Shown here piece after piece: positions 21,596 through 24,312 of a stretch of 24,312 nucleotides of DNA. Positions within the stretch are counted from its first letter, which is position 1. The number at the start of each line of letters is the position of its first letter. This DNA is from Phycisphaerales bacterium UBA7812. GTDB lineage: Bacteria; Planctomycetota; Phycisphaerae; Phycisphaerales; UBA1924. The stretch is from contig DLBY01000022.1 in NCBI GenBank assembly GCA_002480345.1, positions 1 through 24,312 on the forward strand. Reading direction: 5' to 3'. The position numbers and the translations under genes are program-made. The notes under the pieces are model-generated. The model saw only the letters and a list, made by a program, of their open reading frames with translations, was not told the DNA's origin and did no database searches.

Positions 21596-22867
21596 ATGAC
21601 GAACCAGATCACCGTTCCCTTGACCGTCGCGATCGCACTCGCCGCGGGACAGGCGTCCGCCGTCGACATCGTCTTCGTCCACGACCAGTCCGCCGACGAG
21701 ATCATCCGCCTCGTCGATCGGAACGGGGACGGCGACGCGACCGACCCGGGTGAGGCGACCGTCTTCCTCGACGACTCGCTCCCGCCCGATCTGGGCAACG
21801 ACAACGCCCAGGGCCTCGTCGCGCTCGGGCCCGCGACGATCCTCGCGACCGACAACTTCGAGCCCGACAACATCGTGCGCGCCCAGGACTTTAACAACGA
21901 CGGGGACGCCCTCGACCCGGGAGAGGCCTTCGTCTACTTCGACGGGTCGCTCCCGGGAGGCTTCACCCTCACCAACCCTGCCGAACTCCGTGAGATCGGG
22001 TCGGGCCGCTACCTCCTCCTCGACAACAACACGCTCGACGAGGTCAACCCCGAGGCGGTCTACCTCCTTGAGGAGATCAACGACGACCTGATCATCTCGG
22101 GAGACGAGGTCTCCGTTTTCGCGACCTTCAGCCCCGCGGGCGACAGCGTCTCGACCACCTTCGATATCGTGCTCGGCAACGACGGCTCGCTCTACACCCT
22201 CGACATCACCGATCCCGATCAGATCGAATCGATCGACATCGTCGACCCCGGCTCGACCAGCAAACGCGAGTGGTTCGACTCGGTCGACCTGCTCAACCTC
22301 GCGGGCTATGTCCTCGTCTTCACGATCAACGAACTCGACCACATCCCCTCGACCGACGAACTGATCTTCGGTGCCTCCGGGCTCGGGGGCGCCTCCGCGA
22401 TCCTCGCCGCGGTCGATGACAACGGGTCCGGCCGCATCGATGTCGCCCGCGAGATCCGCGTGCTCTGGGACGAGAACCAGTCCGCCGACAACCCCAGCAC
22501 AGGCTCGCCTCGCGACATCGCCCGCGCGAGCGACGGGTCGATCTTCTTCACCGACGGGCTCCAGGATGTCATCTGGAGGCTCATCGACCGCAACGGGGAC
22601 GGCGACTACAACGACGCGAACGAGACCGTTGTCTTCTACGGCAACACCGCGGGCCTCCCGACCCTCTCCCTCCCGCTGAGCATCGCGACCTGGATGTGCG
22701 AGCCCGACCTCGCCGAGCCGTTCGGCGTGCTCGACCTCGCCGATGTCCAAGCCTTCGTCAGCGCGTTCGTCGGCAACCAGCCCCTCGCGGACCTGAACAG
22801 CGACGGAGTCTGGGACCTCGCGGATGTGCAGTCGTTCGTCTCTTGGTTCAACAGCGGGTGCCCCTGA
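21596..22867 (+). CDS. Exported acidic protein with calcium-loop repeats and GCP-type dockerin-like tail
   Basis: A 423-residue protein; the ATG at 21596 is set by GAGGAGG upstream and a signal peptide (1-22, ASA-V), although the frame is open back to 21356. The mature part contains several copies of a loop of the form D-x-N-x-D-G-D-x-x-D-P-G-E followed by V-F or a similar strand: RNGDGDATDPGEATVF (42-57), a second DNDGDALDPGEAFVYF-like copy about 60 residues on, a weaker one, DDNGSGRIDVAREIRV, and DRNGDGDYNDANETVVF near the end. The repeats suggest a calcium-binding propeller. The last 56 residues (bases 22697-22864), from CEPDLAEPFG to NSGCP, are the paired dockerin-like domain. It lies 82 nt after the previous exported protein gene and has its own promoter-like element. 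Function is unknown. Confidence 0.92.
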   Translation: MTNQITVPLTVAIALAAGQASAVDIVFVHDQSADEIIRLVDRNGDGDATDPGEATVFLDDSLPPDLGNDNAQGLVALGPATILATDNFEPDNIVRAQDFNNDGDALDPGEAFVYFDGSLPGGFTLTNPAELREIGSGRYLLLDNNTLDEVNPEAVYLLEEINDDLIISGDEVSVFATFSPAGDSVSTTFDIVLGNDGSLYTLDITDPDQIESIDIVDPGSTSKREWFDSVDLLNLAGYVLVFTINELDHIPSTDELIFGASGLGGASAILAAVDDNGSGRIDVAREIRVLWDENQSADNPSTGSPRDIARASDGSIFFTDGLQDVIWRLIDRNGDGDYNDANETVVFYGNTAGLPTLSLPLSIATWMCEPDLAEPFGVLDLADVQAFVSAFVGNQPLADLNSDGVWDLADVQSFVSWFNSGCP

Positions 22868-22930
22868 ACCCGTTCGGATTCCGTACAGAGTCTCGTCAAA
22901 TAGCCGATCGCGGCCAAGAAGACGCTGGTA

Positions 22931-22952
22931 GTTCCCCGTATTTCGGGGTAAC
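22931..22952 (+). other. Hairpin between two exported-protein genes
   Basis: GTTCCCCG-TATTT-CGGGGTAAC forms a short stem with one bulged T. No T-run follows. It could be a weak transcript end or a leader element of the gene at 23040. Confidence 0.4.
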
Positions 22953-23039
22953 ATGACCGCCTCGGGTGCGATTCACGCGCCCGATGTCGATCATCGCGCC
23001 CGGGCGACACCGGGCACCATGCAGGAAGAGAGCGAGACC

Positions 23040-24312
23040 ATGTCCCCGACCCCCCCGAGCCCCCGTTGCCGGTCCGTCGTCCGCGCCGCGTCGCTTGCCG
23101 CTGTCCTGACACAGATCGCGGGTACCGCGGCCGCCGGCGTCGTTTCGTGGAGTAACCCCGCGGGCGGCTTCTGGGATGTCGGGACCAACTGGGACACGGG
23201 CGTCGCGCCCGCCTCCCCGGCGGACGATGTGCTGCTCGGGCTCGCCGTTCCCTATACCGCGACGATCCGCTCCAGCCTGAACATCCGCAGCCTCGAGATC
23301 GGCAACGCCGACGCGGTGCTCGCGATCGAGAACGCGCGATTCCTCGATGTCGGGTCTGATCTCGACGCCTCCGCACTCTTGGTCAACGACGGCGTGATCC
23401 TCGTTAATTCGCAGCCGGGCCTGAGCCCCTCAACACTCGGGGTCGGCACCGCCACCGTTCCCGGGCTCCTCCTCACAGGCGCGGGCCAAGCCGGGGAGGT
23501 CGTGCTCAATATCAGCAATGGGAACGGGGATTTGAACGACGCGACGCTCGATCTCCGCTCGGGAGGCACCCACGGCGCGGGCCACACCGTCCGGGGTAAG
23601 GGCCGCGTCATCGGCGCCTTCACCAACGAGGGCCTGATCCTCGCCGATCGCGCAGGACAGGAACTCCGCGTCCAGGCGACGGTCGATCAGACCGCGACAG
23701 GCGTGTTCCGTGCGTCGGGCGACGCCGTGCTGGGCCTTGCCGACAACGCGTCGGTCTCGGGTGGTCTGCTCTCCACAGACACGAACGGGCGCATCCGCGT
23801 CACCAACGGCACCGCGACCCTGCTGGGCGGCGCGACCGTCGAGGGCGACGCGGGTGTCGAGAACGCGCGTGTCCTCGAGATCGGCGCCGGGGGCGTCACC
23901 AATAACGCGGTGATCTCCGTCAACAGCAACCAGGGCCTGTTCAACACCTTCGTCAGCGTCGTCACCGACGCGACCATCGCCGGCGCGGGCTCGATCGACC
24001 TGAATGTCAGCGATGCGAACGGCGATCTGAACGACGCGACGCTCACCGCCGCGCCCGGATTCACCGGCACCATCGGCGCCGATCAATCGGTCACCGGCAA
24101 GGGCCGCGTCACGGGTTCCTGGATCAACAACGGCGCGATCCACGCCGACCGCGCGGGCCAGGAACTCCGCGTGTCCGCGAGCGTGCTCCAAGGCCCCGGC
24201 GCGGTCCTCGGCGCAACCGACGGCGCCGTCTTGGGGCTCGCCGACAACGCCCTCATCGAGGGCGGGCTCGCCGTCACCGATACAGGCGGGCGCGTCTCGG
24301 TCACCAACGGGA
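23040..24312 (+). CDS. Exported repeat protein, probable surface adhesin, 3' end outside the window
   Basis: The frame from the ATG at 23040 stays open to the right edge: 424 residues visible, C-terminus missing. An ATG seven codons upstream (23019) is an alternative; AGGAAG (23023-23028) favours 23040. The signal peptide (1-32) is cut near TAAA-G. Next comes VSWSNPAGGFWDVGTNWDTG (35-54), the W-N-x-x-G-x-W-x-x-x-x-N-W motif that opens many planctomycete autotransporter-like or PEP-CTERM type passenger proteins. From about residue 97 there are two tandem copies of a unit of about 165-177 residues: ENARFLDVG/ENARVLEIG, NGDLNDATL twice, DRAGQELRV twice, VLGLADNA twice and VTNG twice. The composition (Gly, Ala, Asn, Val, few charges) suits a beta-helix. 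Whether it ends in the GCP-type tail cannot be seen. Role: surface adhesin or matrix protein, inferred. Confidence 0.88.
   Translation, partial: MSPTPPSPRCRSVVRAASLAAVLTQIAGTAAAGVVSWSNPAGGFWDVGTNWDTGVAPASPADDVLLGLAVPYTATIRSSLNIRSLEIGNADAVLAIENARFLDVGSDLDASALLVNDGVILVNSQPGLSPSTLGVGTATVPGLLLTGAGQAGEVVLNISNGNGDLNDATLDLRSGGTHGAGHTVRGKGRVIGAFTNEGLILADRAGQELRVQATVDQTATGVFRASGDAVLGLADNASVSGGLLSTDTNGRIRVTNGTATLLGGATVEGDAGVENARVLEIGAGGVTNNAVISVNSNQGLFNTFVSVVTDATIAGAGSIDLNVSDANGDLNDATLTAAPGFTGTIGADQSVTGKGRVTGSWINNGAIHADRAGQELRVSASVLQGPGAVLGATDGAVLGLADNALIEGGLAVTDTGGRVSVTNG

Noticed and set aside
22931..22952. Hairpin considered as a terminator
   Set aside because: No T-run follows and the stem is only five strong pairs plus three weak ones.
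1..24312. CRISPR arrays, tRNA/rRNA genes, insertion sequences, prophage genes
   Set aside because: No regularly spaced direct repeats, cloverleaf with CCA end, transposase motifs with terminal repeats, or phage proteins were found by eye; a covariance-model scan was not possible here.

Overview
The window is GC-rich, densely coded chromosomal DNA from what looks like a planctomycete of the Phycisphaerae type. The grounds are: (i) five exported proteins that end in the same ~56-residue paired dockerin-like domain closing on Gly-Cys-Pro-stop, a tail I associate with Phycisphaerales; (ii) an ECF sigma factor of the planctomycete-rich kind translationally coupled to a transmembrane Ser/Thr kinase with TPRs; (iii) an EF-G-like paralogue and a zinc-free glutamyl-tRNA synthetase with an insertion. 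Taxonomy is inference. I see no tRNA, rRNA, CRISPR array, insertion sequence or phage gene.

Layout. 1-2254 (minus): a truncated one-pass membrane protein and gltX. 2323-5170 (plus): a small secretin-like lipoprotein and an EF-G-like GTPase with a structured leader. 5186-7170 (minus): a PAPS-type sulfotransferase downstream of a four-helix PIN/TRAM membrane protein. 7488-15070 (minus): metzincin protease, ECF sigma factor, Ser/Thr kinase and FG-GAP protein in that transcription order, with 44 nt, -4 nt and 112 nt between them, so a possible operon. 15227-17410 (minus): a repeat-containing exported protein. 17618-19171 (plus): lpdA with its own promoter-side palindrome and a strong terminator. 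19412-20221 (plus): a LuxR-type regulator whose promoter sits inside a perfect dyad. 20545-24312 (plus): three more exported proteins, the last cut by the window edge.

How the parts may work together. Housekeeping genes (gltX, lpdA, the EF-G-like factor) are interspersed with a secretion and surface programme. The most interesting unit is the sigma/kinase pair embedded between two GCP-tailed exported proteins. No anti-sigma gene is present. The sigma factor lacks the usual acidic stretch in region 2.2 and has a threonine (T60) there instead, as in systems where a kinase switches on the sigma factor by phosphorylating it. A working model (inference) is kinase -> phosphorylated sigma -> genes for GCP-tailed proteins, with the LuxR-type regulator as a second input near 20 kb.
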